The notes beneath the pieces were generated by a model. That model did no database searches. It worked only from the letters and a program-made list of their open reading frames with translations, and was not told where the DNA came from. From Acanthosepion lycidas (Eukaryota > Mollusca > Cephalopoda > Sepiida > Sepiidae): DNA of 64,000 bases. Shown piece after piece: positions 20,815 to 32,429 of this stretch. The stretch covers positions 47,409,287-47,473,286 of the forward strand of contig OZ010599.1 of NCBI GenBank assembly GCA_963932145.1, given 5' to 3'. Position 1 is the stretch's first letter; each line of letters begins with the position of its first letter. A program made the translations under genes and the position numbers.

Positions 20815-21540
20815 TAAATTTTTGAACATCAAAGTTGACTGGAAATCATGGAGTCAGAAGGGAGTTCCATAAGTGAGAAGTACAAGAAAAGAAACTGTTA
20901 GCATAGAACTTACATCTAGCCAACTCAACTGTAAATTAGTGAAACCTCATTCAGAGTCTAGTGGTGCACTTAAATTCATAAAGTCTAGGTACCCTGGCAG
21001 AGAATTCATCTGAACAGTTACCATGAATGTATTTATAGAATAGGCACAAGGAGGAGGCAACTTTACAGGGAAAGTGACTGAAGCTGAGATGCCAAATCAG
21101 AGCCAATAATATTGCTGATTCTTCTTTGGATTTTATCAAGGATCTCTAGATATGTAGCAGAAACACCAGATCATATGTGGCAGCAATATTCTAAGCATGG
21201 ATGACTAGTAGACTTATAGATATGTAAGATAAATTCTGGTGAAAAAAACTGTCTAGCATCACACAGTGAATCAACTTTCTTAGCAGCTGACTTAGCAATG
21301 CATTCAATATAGTCTTTTCACTTCATGTCTGCCAAGAATGTTAGCCTGAGAAGATGCCACTCTCATGAAGGTTAGAATCAGCTATGCTGATGGAAGGCAG
21401 AAAAGGATCTCTCAAGTTACTAATAGAAGGCAGTTTAGTTTGGGAGGTGTTAAAATTAAGCCATCCTTTGCTCCAGTTACCAACAGACATCTGCTGCCAA
21501 TTTGACCTTATCACACTTACTATCAAGATATGAGTAAATT
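20815..21540 (-). pseudogene. LINE reverse transcriptase C-terminal relic
   Basis: Minus-strand reading gives WLNFNTSQTKLPSISNLRDP, then KDYIECIAKSAAKKVDSL, then FILHIYKSTSHPCLEYCCHI, then LEILDKIQRRI. This order (thumb and connection after the RT palm: S-x-A-K-K-V, L-Y-K-S-x-x-x-P-x-x-E-Y-C, L-D-x-x-Q-x-R) is the C-terminal part of jockey/CR1-like LINE ORF2. It resembles the larger fragment at 61.5-64.0 kb. Stops are frequent and the 5' part is absent. Confidence 0.85.
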
Positions 21541-23076
21541 TTTAAGTTTTAATTAATATTCTTATTCCAGCTTGATACAAAATTGAAAGTGGCTGTAATT
21601 CATTTAGTAAAGGTTTTTCTTAATGAATATATAGTTTAATTAAGATTTGTCAATTATTTGAAAAAAAGAGACAATTTTTAAAAAATATTATCTTAGGGGT
21701 TCACTTACTTTTGAACAGCACTGTATGTATAGAGAGAGGGGTGAAAGGTTTGATAAAAAAGAAAGACATAAAGAGAGAGACTTGATGGCTGGATATCAAG
21801 AGACAATCAGCAAAAGATTGAAAGGCAGGTTGCGATGGAAATGCATAAAATTACAAGAGATTAATTTTTTATGAAGTCATAAAGCAAAGGAAAAGTGGGG
21901 GATGCAGTAAAATATATTTTTGCATTCTTTATTTTTTATTTATTTTATTTGCATATCAAAGTAATTCATGTTTGTATAACATTTAGATAAAAATATTTTG
22001 GTAACAAAGTTTGGAAGGAATAAGAATAAGAATGAGAAGAACCATGAAAATGGTAAGAGAAGAGCAAAGGTATGACATAATGGATAATCTTAGTTGTATT
22101 AGAAAGAATAAGGTAGAGAATGAGAAGATACAGGTAAATTGTAGGAGAAAAGCAAAGGTGTGAGATAAGGATTAACCTTAGTTGTCAACATCCACAGAAT
22201 TTAACATGTTCATCTAGTGTTAATTATTAATTTTTAAGATCTTTTTAGAACATTTAAGAAAAAGAATAATGTATTTTTAATGCCAAAATTCAATTATGAG
22301 TTTACTTTGCATCCAGTTTGCTATGTGTTCAGCCACTAAGTGATATTTTTATGCTATTTTATCTTAAGCAGTTTTTTATTAAGCAGAATAGATGGAAGAG
22401 ATGTGGGTGTGTAATGAAGGATGTAAATTCCATAATTTTTTATTTGTTCAGTGATAGAATTTTTGTGTGAAGACTTCTGTTGGACAATATAAATGTAAGT
22501 TGTTTTAGATGAATGAATGAAATGAGGAAAGAGGTCTTCATTCAACAAGAATAAAAAAAAATCATTTATTGATAGAAGGAATAAACCACTGGAACTAATG
22601 AAGAATCTGAGAAGAAATGATTGACCCTGAGTTGTTGAGCATGCAATGAAAGAGTACAGAATTTGGGTTGGGTTTGTGTTTGTTATCCTGGCTTTGTGGA
22701 GATGCCAAAGCTCATATCTTACTCTGAGCCTAGTTAGTGAACAGAATAAACTAACCCCTTTTACCTCTGGAAGTTGTAGCATTTTACCCCGGAAGTTGTG
22801 GCATTAGGTATCAGCTGATTTGAAACTTTCTTGGTTTTGTTTTATTTGATGTTTTTTGCATGATGGGATTTGTTTTTCTTTTTGTGCATGCATGTGTGTG
22901 TGTGTGTGTGTGTGTGATTAATGTTAACCAACCCAAATATTTACATTTCCCTTAATAAAATTGGCAACATGAGGAAGAGTCATGAACAATGAAAATATAC
23001 AAAGAAATAAAGAATAACTTTCTAAGAAATATTAATATTAATATGATATATGAGGTAATGGCTATTTTATCTAATA
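21541..23076. other. Spacer, nothing recognised except (GT)n
   Basis: A (GT)n run lies near 22893-22916. A 142-codon minus frame (22782-22354) has no recognised motif and is probably chance. Confidence 0.45.
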
Positions 23077-23522
23077 CTAGCAGTAGAGCCTGGCGTTGAC
23101 CAGGGATGTAACAGTAAGAAATAGATCAAGTATCGACCATCATAAAGACTGAAAAATAAAATTGACAAAGATTATTTGTTTAAGGCTGACGGACTTGCAT
23201 GTCTTTATTAGTTTTTTTTTTTTTACAAATTGGTCAAACACAAACTCAAACAAAAACATTGTTTTCAATCGTTATGAGTCTACCAATTGAATAGAATTTT
23301 ATTATAAACAATTGTCTTGTAAATGGAATTTTTAAAGCATTCTGAATGTAAAAATAAAGAAAAAAGTGTGCAAGACAATAAGAAACACTACCTGCCAAAA
23401 GAAAGTGAAGTTTTGTTGAAATCGGTTGAAAATGTAGGAAATCCGATCCCATATATAAACGAACACACACACACTCACACAAACACACATAAACAACCAA
23501 CCTGGGTTTTATAATAAGTATA
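23077..23522. repeat. Dispersed repeat ending in (CA)-rich tail
   Basis: Begins CTAGCAGTAGAGCCTGGCG and ends with TTGTTGAAATCGGTTGAAAA, an ACACAC-rich stretch and TTATAATAAGTATAA. The ending is repeated at about 23644-23755. The GAAATCGGTTGA-plus-ACACA ending is a common tail of interspersed repeats in invertebrate genomes. I cannot assign the class. Confidence 0.55.
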
Positions 23523-23643
23523 ACTCGATATGAGTTGTCCCCCTTTCATTCTCGTGATGATCTGTTTTCAAATTGATTTCATCCAAAAACAATTGTGTTT
23601 TTCCAATTTTTGGCACTGTTAGAACCACTGCAAGGTAATTTTA

Positions 23644-23755
23644 TGTAGTCCTGTGAAGTTTTGTTGAAATCGGTTGAAAAATGTAGGAAATCCGATCCAA
23701 TATATAAACGTACACACACACACACACACACATAATAAGTAAGATTAACATATTT
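23644..23755. repeat. Second copy of the dispersed-repeat tail
   Basis: GAAGTTTTGTTGAAATCGG through ATATATAAACGTACACAC repeats the 23405-23500 segment nearly exactly, ending at AATAAGTAAGA. Confidence 0.75.
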
Positions 23756-23759
23756 ACTT

Positions 23760-24330
23760 TTCCACAATAAGAAAGTCAAATCAATGAAAGAAAAAACTTT
23801 TGAGAAATAGAAAAAGAGAGTTGAGGAATTAAAGAAAGGAAATATGGAAATAAATGGTCAAATGGAATAAGGGAAGAGAGAACAAGAGAAAAAGAGAGAA
23901 AGAGGTAAAATTAAAAAATAAGATGAAGGAATGAAAAAAGGAAGAAAGGAAGGGGAAACAGAGAGAGAGAGAGAGAGAGAGGTATAAAATAATGGGGAGA
24001 GAGATAAAATGAAAAGATGGGAAGTGAAAGAAAAATTCTGGGAAATATTTTGCAGCGACAAAAATGTAAAGAAAAAAGAGAGAAGGAAAGAAAAATAAAA
24101 TGGAAAAGAATTAAATTATAAATAGGAAAAAAAAAGAGGCAATGAAAGGAGCGAAAAAAAGAAAAACAAACCAAAAAGAGAAATGAAACTGAAAAGAGGA
24201 GAAAGAAAAATAAACAGAAAAGAAAAAGAGACACTGATTGGTGAATTAACACGAATAAGAAAAAACAAAGAAAAATAGATGTTGAAAAGAGAAAAAGAGA
24301 AAGAAACAGAATAAAACATACTAAAACTTA
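23760..24330. repeat. Purine-only (polyR/polyY) tract
   Basis: About 570 bp are almost entirely A and G on the plus strand (GAAAGAAAAA, GAGAGAGA and similar). The overlapping minus-strand frames rich in F, S and L arise from this composition and are not genes. Confidence 0.85.
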
Positions 24331-25637
24331 TATCAGGGCTTTGACCTTGGAGACTTTTTTTGCTTGAATGACAAAACAATATTATTCATTAATTGGAATA
24401 AAAGTGTGTTAATTTGAACCAGACTATTGACTTGAATACTTGTATTTGAACTACTCATCATTAATTTTGAACCATAGACTATTTTTATTACAAAAGAATT
24501 GGTTCGAATTCAATGCTATAAATGAAATCATGTCATTTTTGTATATCATAAATTAATTTGAAAAATAGATGTAGTGTATGCTAAACACAAATTTCTTTAT
24601 ATGAAAATTAAATTATAAGAATTAGTTGCCATCTGCAAGCTTGTAGTTCCAAGTCAAATCTTTAAACCTGGAACTAACTCTATATCTGCATTAAAGAAGA
24701 TCTAAGCAACAAAATCCTTATGTTGCTAATTTTCTTTTTCATCTAGAAGTTTAGAAGAATGTCATTAGTTTTGGGGATTCTCTTATTTTTTTAAATCTCA
24801 AATAGAAAAGATGCAAAAAGAGAAAATACAAGTAAATGTGAAAGAAACAAATCTGAAAGAAATGTGTCTGCTGAAATGGAGTTCAGCTTGACAAATAAAA
24901 AGAAAGCTATTCGTGGTGCATTGGTATTTTCCGAACACTGATCAGCATTTCTTTTGCCATTTTCTTAAAAAGCAACTTCCATCAGTAAAGGATGGAACTA
25001 TTTTGTTTTCTACATTTTCTTTCATTTTTATTTTCCATTTTCTCTGCTTGTTCAATTATCTTTAACACTGTGAATTGTGATATTTTAGACATTCTGTGGA
25101 GAGTGTTTTGGGGACTTTTTGTCTAGACCATTTTTGAGACATTTTTTTTAAGTATTGATATGAAAAGAAGGAAGATAAAACATGAAAAAAAACTATTTTG
25201 AATGACCCAATCAAATAATGAACACACACACACATGTATGCACATATATATATATATGGACATATATCTTTGAACATACTTTTTAAAAGTAACAGAAACA
25301 ATTTATACACACACACACACACACACATACATGTACACACTCACACACATGCATATACAAGGTATATATTTATGTGTGCATATATATTTGTATGCATGTA
25401 TATATAAATTCTTATATGAATTTGTATATATAAATATGAAAATCTATAGGAATAAAATGATACTACATAAGTATGCCTAAATAATTAGGTAGATATATTA
25501 CTTGATAAGACACCAGAAGTGTTGAAACAAAATAGCTATTTTTGTAGTGATTTTATAACATATTTATGTTATAATTTTCGAATAAATTATATATTTATAT
25601 ACATATATGACTACTGATATATGTGCTGTTATATTCC

Positions 25638-25640
<3 letters not shown>
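24331..25640. other. AT-rich spacer; inverted partner of 52.25 kb
   Basis: CA and TA microsatellites occur at 25222-25330. At about 25530-25590 the sequence around CTATTTTTGTAGTGATTTTA is the inverse of 52250-52310. No coding relic. Confidence 0.5.

Positions 25641-25641
<1 letters not shown>

Positions 25642-25702
<61 letters not shown>
25642..25702. repeat. (TA)n microsatellite
   Basis: Pure TA repeat of about 60 bp. The flank to 26050 shows nothing else. Confidence 0.95.
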
Positions 25703-25705
<3 letters not shown>

Positions 25706-26055
25706 ATAAAAAATTTGGGGTTATTACACAAGAACAAAATTTTTTAGATAAAGTATTTGTTATACTTGAGGTTGAATTATAATTTGTCAAATAATGGTGG
25801 CTGGTGTTTTCAGCAGATATCTTAAGGGAATAACCATCTTTTTGACAGATTGCTTTTTTATGGGTATGAATTGCTGAATTTCCTTTAGCAGTTGTAAGGT
25901 AAATTTTCAATGTTAGAACAATAGTTTTGTAATACGATTTGTTTCTTTTTGACAAAAATTCAGTGAGCACTCATTTTAAAATTGTAAAATGCACTAACAA
26001 GGCAAACACTGAAACCAATAGAAATGCTTATGTGTAAATTTCAGGTAATTAAATT

Positions 26056-26225
26056 GGAGGTATGATGGAGTAATGGATAGCAGTTTGGATTGAGGAATCA
26101 AAGAGCTAAGTTTGAATTCCAGTTGTTTGTTGCATTTATTTACATGGCAAAGGTATGAATCCATCTCTCCCCACAGCTATAGGTAAATAGCAAGACAGAC
26201 AGGGTGGCAACCAGTGTAGGAGAAG
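26056..26225 (+). repeat. tRNA-derived SINE, copy 1
   Basis: GTATGATGGAGTAATGGATAG is an A-box-like start, and AAGTTTGAATTCCAG resembles a B box about 45 bp later. The tail (GGCAAAGGTATGAATCCA, then CTCCCCACAGCTATAGG) is shared with copies at 30.4 kb and 37.9 kb. Octopus genomes are known to carry tRNA-derived SINEs of this general type. Confidence 0.75.
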
Positions 26226-26230
26226 GACAA

Positions 26231-26716
26231 CTCTGAATTCAAAACCTCCAAACACCTTTTCTTTAGCACGATAGAATGCTTGGTGAATTATTAAAGTTAA
26301 TTCATTATAGCCTTCACCTAGAAGATTTTAAATTCTGATTTTCAAATAGAGAAAATATAAGAAGTGGGAATTCCATTAGATTTAGAGAACCCAGTTGATA
26401 ACCTGTACTGGCATAGATGCTTACTGTAACCAAATGATTAACAAGCTCATCTCACGGAACAATTCTTTACTTCATGCTCTACATTTGTGACCTTGTACCA
26501 GACTGAGATAAACTTAATAAACAAGTATATATATGCTGGCATACTTAAAACAAAACTTGAATAGAATCAGTCAATGGAATCAAGATCAAATTTTTTCTTT
26601 ACTGAACAATAGGACTTCATTATCAGAAATAGATAACCGATATTCACAGTAAAGCTGATATCCTTTGATAATGATGACCTCAGTTATGGCAGATGTATTT
26701 CTACATTATTTCATAC

Positions 26717-26718
<2 letters not shown>
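26231..26718. other. AT-rich spacer, nothing recognised
   Basis: No supported signal. Confidence 0.45.
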
Positions 26719-26754
<36 letters not shown>

Positions 26755-26838
26755 AATATTCTTAGATTACCTTGATAGAGCACCTCAGGGGATGAAACAT
26801 GTTGGTTAAGTACAATTTTTCTTTTTGTCTCTTTTTTA

Positions 26839-26895
<57 letters not shown>
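26719..26895. repeat. Two (TA)n arrays
   Basis: TA repeats at 26719-26750 and 26842-26895 are separated by 90 bp containing GATGAAACATGTTGGTTAAG, a phrase typical of the ends of dispersed elements. The second array abuts a fold-back. Confidence 0.9.
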
Positions 26896-26899
<4 letters not shown>

Positions 26900-27273
26900 A
26901 CATGTTTCATTGAATAATATAGACATATTGTGTATATTTATTTTTATACTGATCCTTTCCAGTTCTCTAATAAGTTTTTGATTGTTAAGATTCAGCAAGG
27001 AAGATTTTTTTTCTAACCCAACTACTTTTGATTTTTTCCCCAAAATATCACTATCACAATGGAATGCATTTTATCACAGTTGCAATAAGTTTGACTTTGT
27101 AATTTACCTCTGAAGATGATCTTAGAATTGATTGAAAGTACTTGGGTTAGAAAAAACTAAGGCACCTTGCTTGATGAATTTCATCTTAACATCAAGAAAC
27201 TGATTAGAGAACTGAGAAAGAGTTAGTATAAAAATAAATAGACACAATATGTCTATATTATTCAATGGAATAT
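26892..27273. repeat. Fold-back element, ~110-bp arms
   Basis: Left arm 26892-27000 and right arm about 27160-27273 are imperfect inverse copies (CAAACATGTTTCATTGAATA, inverse CATATTCCATTGAATAATA). (TA)n flanks both sides. The 160-bp centre holds a hammerhead-like motif at 27110-27140. The terminal ACATGTTTCATT also occurs at the 3' end of the PLE fragment at 51.07 kb. Confidence 0.85.
27110..27142 (+). ncRNA. Hammerhead-ribozyme-like core, degenerate
   Basis: CTGAAGAT, then GATC-TTAGAATT-GATT able to form a 4-bp hairpin, then GAAA at 27134-27137. This resembles CUGAUGA, stem II, GAAA but with an extra base in the first box. Activity is unlikely. Hammerheads in the terminal repeats of Penelope-like elements are known. 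Confidence 0.25.
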
Positions 27274-27293
27274 GTTTGAATGAAGATATGTTG

Positions 27294-27295
<2 letters not shown>

Positions 27296-27360
<65 letters not shown>
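27296..27360. repeat. (TA)n(GA)n microsatellite
   Basis: TA to 27337, then GA to 27360. Confidence 0.95.
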
Positions 27361-27478
27361 TATGATGGATAAATTATCTTCTAAATTACACAAAAATGAA
27401 AATAACACTAACATCTCATTTTAACAGATGTGTTTACCAAAATTACACAAAAATATCTTGAAATACTAAAGAGTAAAT

Positions 27479-28130
27479 TTATTCAATAAAATTGCTATTG
27501 GCTTCAACCATGGCCTCCAGATGAATTTGGAATCTCCTGAAAATCTTCTGAATGGTCTTCATGTTTAAGTTGGTGAATGCTGCCATAATCCTTGCTTTCA
27601 GTTCATCTTTAGTGTTACAAGGAGTTTTGTTGGTCTCTTGACCAACTGTATCCCGCACATAATAATCATGGGGGTTGCAGCCTGGAGAGTTAGGTGGCCA
27701 GATGTAAGGGATGATGTGGTCCCAGAAATTGTCTGACAACCATGACTGGGTTCTCCTGCTTGTGTGGCATAGAGCAGTCTTGTTGCCAGACATAAAGTCT
27801 ACCAGCAGCCACACTCTTGATCCACAGCAGCATTACCTCCTCAAGGCACTTGAGGTAGGCCTCCATGTTGAGTTTGAGACCCTCAGCAACAATTTTGGGA
27901 GTGCTTTTCTTATCAGAATGATCAGAGTGAGTTTTCCAAGCTGGTGTACCTTTATAATCGTCATTAGATTCATCTAACTCTTTCCAAATCCTCTGCCTCA
28001 GATTGACACCCAAACACTCTGAAATGTTCATATTGGAGCTTCTGAGTAAATGCCAAGTAGTTCAGCATGCTGTTTCCAAATTTCTGGTGGAGTGAATTGC
28101 ATCATGGTGCTTTTTTTTCACAGATGGTGC
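27479..28130 (-). pseudogene. Mariner-like transposase relic
   Basis: The C-terminal half is in the frame 27814-27479: HTSRRTQSWLSDNFWDHIIP, YIWPPNSPGCNPHDYYV (family N-S-P-D-x-N-P-x-D-Y-Y-V), ETNKTPCNTKDELKARIMAA, and an ending in F-I-E-stop. The preceding part is in the frame 28031-27690 with EGLKLNMEAYLKCLEEV and YVWQQDCSMPHK, the second Asp motif. The motif Asp of S-P-D has become Gly and the two frames overlap by a shift, so it is dead. The N-terminal HTH half is mostly missing; only a short ATG-proximal stretch near 28130-28150 may remain. Confidence 0.85.
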
Positions 28131-28154
28131 CCAACTGACCGTTGGGCACCATCT
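28122..28154. repeat. Perfect 14-bp inverted repeat
   Basis: AGATGGTGCCCAAC at 28122-28135 and its exact inverse at 28141-28154 are separated by TGACC. It sits at the N-terminal edge of the mariner relic and is GC-richer than its surroundings. Confidence 0.9.
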
Positions 28155-28242
28155 ACTATACAGTGCAGCTGACAAAATCAAAAGCAAACAATGTGCATGC
28201 ACGAAATTAAAAATATAAAATGGCGACAATTTACCTATCGCA

Positions 28243-28244
<2 letters not shown>

Positions 28245-28283
<39 letters not shown>
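28245..28283. repeat. (TA)n microsatellite
   Basis: Pure TA repeat; the flank to 28790 shows no other supported feature. Confidence 0.95.
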
Positions 28284-28285
<2 letters not shown>

Positions 28286-28789
28286 AGTAACAAAAATCTT
28301 GGTAACCCATATGGATAATCCCAAGGAGGATGAAATCCTTAGAGCTCAATGTTAAATTCAGAGCAAATAATTTAATTTAAAGAAAAACAGACCACTTTAA
28401 GGCTCCATTGTAATAATTTATTTCACCAGAGACTTTTATTTTTCCCTGGATCTTCAGACATCACTTTCAAAAGGTGAAACAAAAAATGAAATTAAAATTT
28501 ACACTTTTGACAGGCAGTATTAAGCTTATATAAGTTGTTGGAGAATAGCTTCACCTGAAAAGTAAAATGGAGAATCGTCTCTAGGGCTCAAACTCCAATA
28601 AATTTCAGAGACCGATGTGACCTGTGTATAAAAGAGAAGATCCTAATGATAAAACATAAAGATCCTGATAAATTCTTAAACCAACATTATGAGATGATTT
28701 TTAAATGCAGACATAGAAATCATCTCAATTTAACTCACTAAATTTAAAAAAAACCCACAAAACTATATACGATGGTAAATATTGGCTTA

Positions 28790-29230
28790 TTTGAAGATGA
28801 TTGTATGCACACATGTGTGCGGATACATAATTGTATGTTTACAAATGTGTATATGGACTTGGATATAGATATGTGAATTTATGTGTATATGTATATACAT
28901 GTGTATATGTACATATATATATATATTGTGAGCATGTGTGTAAATATGTATATGTGTATTTGTAATTTTGGGTAGGTATATGTATTGTTTCATGTATATG
29001 GGGTTGCATATGTGTATGTATATATTAGGTTGGTGCAAAAATAATGTCATTTTCTCATAGTAACATATGTGAGAAAACGACATTATTTTTGCATCAACCT
29101 AATATATATAAGTATTTATGAATTCATATATGTGTGAATATATGTGTAGGATATATTGGTATGTATATATATGCATATATAGGTATAAATGGGTGTATGT
29201 TTTTTTATATATATATATATATATAGGAAG
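28790..29230. repeat. Cryptically simple GTAT/ATAC-rich region
   Basis: Irregular GTATATGT-type repeats run through this stretch, interrupted by a MITE at 29025-29102. The minus frames rich in H, I and Y come from this composition. A similar stretch lies at 29510-29680. Confidence 0.8.
29025..29102. mobile_element. Palindromic mariner MITE, copy 2 (78 bp)
   Basis: TTAGGTTGGTGCAAAAATAA start, inverse end, inner arm TGTCATTTTCTCA against TGAGAAAACGACA. TA flanks on both sides. Confidence 0.9.
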
Positions 29231-30317
29231 AGTTCTAATGAAAGGACAGAAAATTTTTTTATTTCCGTTTAATCTTACTTTCTCTTTAAATAATTTCTAA
29301 TTAGAATTGTAAGATTGGAAATTTTACTTATCTGGAGATAATCTCAATTTAAATTGATCATTTAGATTTAAATTAAAATATGTTACTCCTTAACTATTAG
29401 TCTTGATGTTAAAAATATTAAAATTAATTATATTTTTTGAAATTTAAACACTTTTAATTCACCACCTAACGTTAACTGTAAAATTTAAGGAAAAAATTTA
29501 AATAGGTATAAATATGAATGTGTGTGTAAATGTATGTGAAGGTATTTGTATATGTATATGCATATAAACCGGTGTATATTGATACATGTGTATGCGGTTA
29601 TATGTGTAATTGCACATGTACATGAACGTATATATATGTGATTTTTGCGTAAATATGTATGTGGTATATGTATGAAAAAACAAATTTTTTTACTATTACC
29701 TTCAAATCTTACTCCATCTTGGTTTGAAACCTAAACTTTAATTAAGAAATATTACCCATCTAAAAATAGCTACAAATTAAATTCATGAATTAGACTCAAA
29801 CTGATAAAGATTTTACCTTAACAGTCATTCACAATATTAAAATATTACTATTAGTAAACTTTTATTTTTTTATTATTGTTGTTTATTAATACAGTATTCA
29901 ACATATTAAATCCCTAATTTATTTGTAGAGAAGTTGAATATTTAAATTGCTAACAAGCATTAAATTAATTTCTTTCTATTTAAACATCTAAATTACTAGC
30001 AAACGTTAAAATCTGTTTTTATCTAAATTGCTAAAGCTATACCACCTCTCTTCTTCCTTCGAAAACCCTAAGTACATCTCTTTTCTCTTTACTTCCCCCT
30101 TTTTTCTCCTTTTCCTTTCCCCATATCATTTCCGTTGGATTGACCGATTAAATAGGTCAATGTCTGATCCTTACTCCCTTCTTCCTCAATATTAAGTATT
30201 ATAATAAAAAGAAATATAAAAATAAATTTTAAAACTCTCCCTTCCCTCTCTAAACTCGACCACGTCTCTCACACCATCCCTTCCTACCTTCTATGTCAAC
30301 TTATATATTGTCTTTAA
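29231..30317. other. AT-rich spacer
   Basis: Only the GTAT-rich patch at 29510-29680 stands out. No coding relic. Confidence 0.5.
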
Positions 30318-30565
30318 TGAAACTGAAGTTAAGCAAGGTTGAGCCTGGTCAGTACCTAAATAGGTAACCACTTGGGAATACCAAGTGCTGTAAGCTTGGA
30401 TGTGCTGGTGGTATAATGGATAATGATGTGGAATTGGAATTCAGAGAACAAAGTTCCAATTCAAGTTCCAGTTGGATTCATTATGTACACTTACACACAA
30501 ATCCCCTTAGGAAAAATATGAATTCACCTGTTCTCCCCACTGCTATGGGTTAGTTAGTAGGACAT
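30318..30565 (+). repeat. 5S-like plus tRNA-like SINE, copy 2
   Basis: Positions 30325-30397 resemble the internal control region and 3' half of 5S rRNA: GAAGTTAAGCAAGGTTGAGC, then GGTAACCACTTGGGAATACC, then GTGCTGTAAGCTTGG. This is followed at once by a tRNA-like part (TGGTATAATGGATAATG A-box-like; CAATTCAAGTTCC B-box-like) and the SINE tail shared with copy 1 (GGAAAAATATGAATTCACC, CTCCCCACTGCTATGGG). Chimeric 5S-tRNA SINE heads are known in molluscs. The copy is diverged from 5S and would not be a functional 5S gene. Confidence 0.75.
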
Positions 30566-31073
30566 GCATCAGTAAATCACTATTATTACCCAAAAAAATT
30601 TCTGGCTTTAAATAGCCTACCACAGGTTGATAAACCATAAAAACAATTCAATCAGTCAAATGCATACACACTAAGAGACACTCTAAAAGAAATTAAGTAA
30701 GTTCTTCCTACAACAAATATAGTAAGAATAATAATATCTTCAGATTGAACAAGTTTTCTGGTACAAAACCCTATTTTTCCACATTGTCATCACTAATGTC
30801 AACAGATTTTTTTACAAATGATGAGTAGGAGCCTGAGTGACATGTTCATAAATATCTACACCAGCAAGTACAAATAAAACTAAAGGCTTGAATACTGTTC
30901 ATCTTACATAAGTCTTACATCTTGTTTCTTTATCTTGTTTATTCATTTTCTTTGAAATTTAGAATGAAAACTTCCTGAAAAAGACTTTTTATCCTTCATT
31001 AAAAAGATTCTGTCATTCAATGAATGCAAGGTATGACAATTTAATTCCTGGAATGGCCTGATGAAACCAAAAT
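30566..31073. other. AT-rich spacer, nothing recognised
   Basis: No supported signal. Confidence 0.45.
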
Positions 31074-31460
31074 TTACTTATTTTGGCAGTTGTCACTTTC
31101 AAGATACCCTCTTTGTGAAGCTATGCACCTTATCAGATGATAGTGCCATTGCTGGAAATATTCTTGCAACTCATTTTCCAGAACACCTTTCAGTAATGTA
31201 GGCAGATGTTGCTGGCTGTCTGAAATATCAGCATATTTTAATCCTTTCAGGGTATTTTTCAGTTTTGGAAATAGCCACAAATATAGTGGGGATAAGTCTG
31301 ATAAATAAGATGGATGATTCATTTTATAAAAGATTTCTTAATCAGGAACTTCAAAACAGCTAATGCATCATTTTCCTTATTCTCAAATCTTCTGTTAGAA
31401 TCTGATTTGATGTTTCCCTGTTCATATGCAATTCTTCTGTTATCAGTTGTTTGGATGTAC
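31074..31460 (-). pseudogene. Mariner transposase relic with internal deletion
   Basis: The C-terminus (31322-31074) reads HPSYLSDLSPLYLWLFPKLK then FQQWHYHLIRCIASQRGYLE, the catalytic third motif and end of a mariner transposase. Upstream, 31460-31360 gives ITEELHMNRETSNQILTEDL, which belongs to the N-terminal HTH linker. The middle of the transposase has been deleted so that these two parts are adjacent. The S-P-D Asp-containing motif reads L-S-D-L-S-P-L. Inactive. Confidence 0.85.
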
Positions 31461-32429
31461 TTGGGTAGAAATGTTTTCCTGGCTCATTTATTCAAAGGAC
31501 ATGCTGTGGTCATTTTTTGTCAAACTTTGTAAGTATGAAACATTTTATTAAAGCCTAATAATTGATTCGGTATATTTTTAAAATTGAGTTGTTTTCCCCT
31601 AAAAACTTTCTAATGGAAATTATTATGATGCTTTTTCTTTGTAGAGGAAAACTTATTTTTATAGAAGTTTTCTTTTTTTATCTCCGGTGTTGATTATCCC
31701 TTTAAAATTTTTGTTTATGCAGTATAAGAAATATTTACATATCATTAAAATTATATTAGGTATATAAGTAAACTAGAGATAATTTAAAGTATATAAGAGA
31801 ATGAATGAAGGTTAGATGCAAATATTATAGCATATTATATGAGGAATTGGAGCATTCCCAAATTTGAATATCTGCAGCTTTCTGGAACCAATCCGTCACA
31901 GATATTGATATAGATGTTTTTGTTTTCTAGTTGCCTTAAGCATCGAGACAAGACAATGAGCAAAGCTAGACATGTATTTATTCCATGATGGCTAGCAATG
32001 GAAGAAGGTTAGTTATTATTAATAACTAAGAGAGTTAATTGTTCCTTACTTCCGGAGACTTCTATTAAGGGAAATACTAGGCAATATAACATCTCACTTT
32101 CTTTATTCAAGACAAATTGTTTAGTGCTTTATATGTGATGTTTATAGTCCTTAATTCAGCCTGTGGGGTCATGTAATACCTGAAAGAAAGACTATGTTTT
32201 TTTTTAATGTTTCAGAGGTTTAGTCTCTGTGGTGTTTTGATTGTCCCGTCTGAACGGCATAGTGCAGTGCTTTACTGGGGATGGTCATATGGTTTTGTTT
32301 GCAGTGACAGCTGGGTGTATTGTGCTGTTTTCATCTTGATGTTTGATGAGTGTGGTGTACTGTCTGGTATTGTTGGTGAGTGGTTGTCATCAACATTGAG
32401 GTTGGGTCTAGTCAACTCTATCTTGAAAG
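31461..32429. other. Spacer, nothing recognised
   Basis: No coding relic that I can assign. The frame at 32207-32446 lacks family features. Confidence 0.4.

Noticed and set aside
30325..30397. Functional 5S rRNA gene
   Set aside because: Only the 3' two-thirds are present, with many substitutions, and it is joined to a SINE body.
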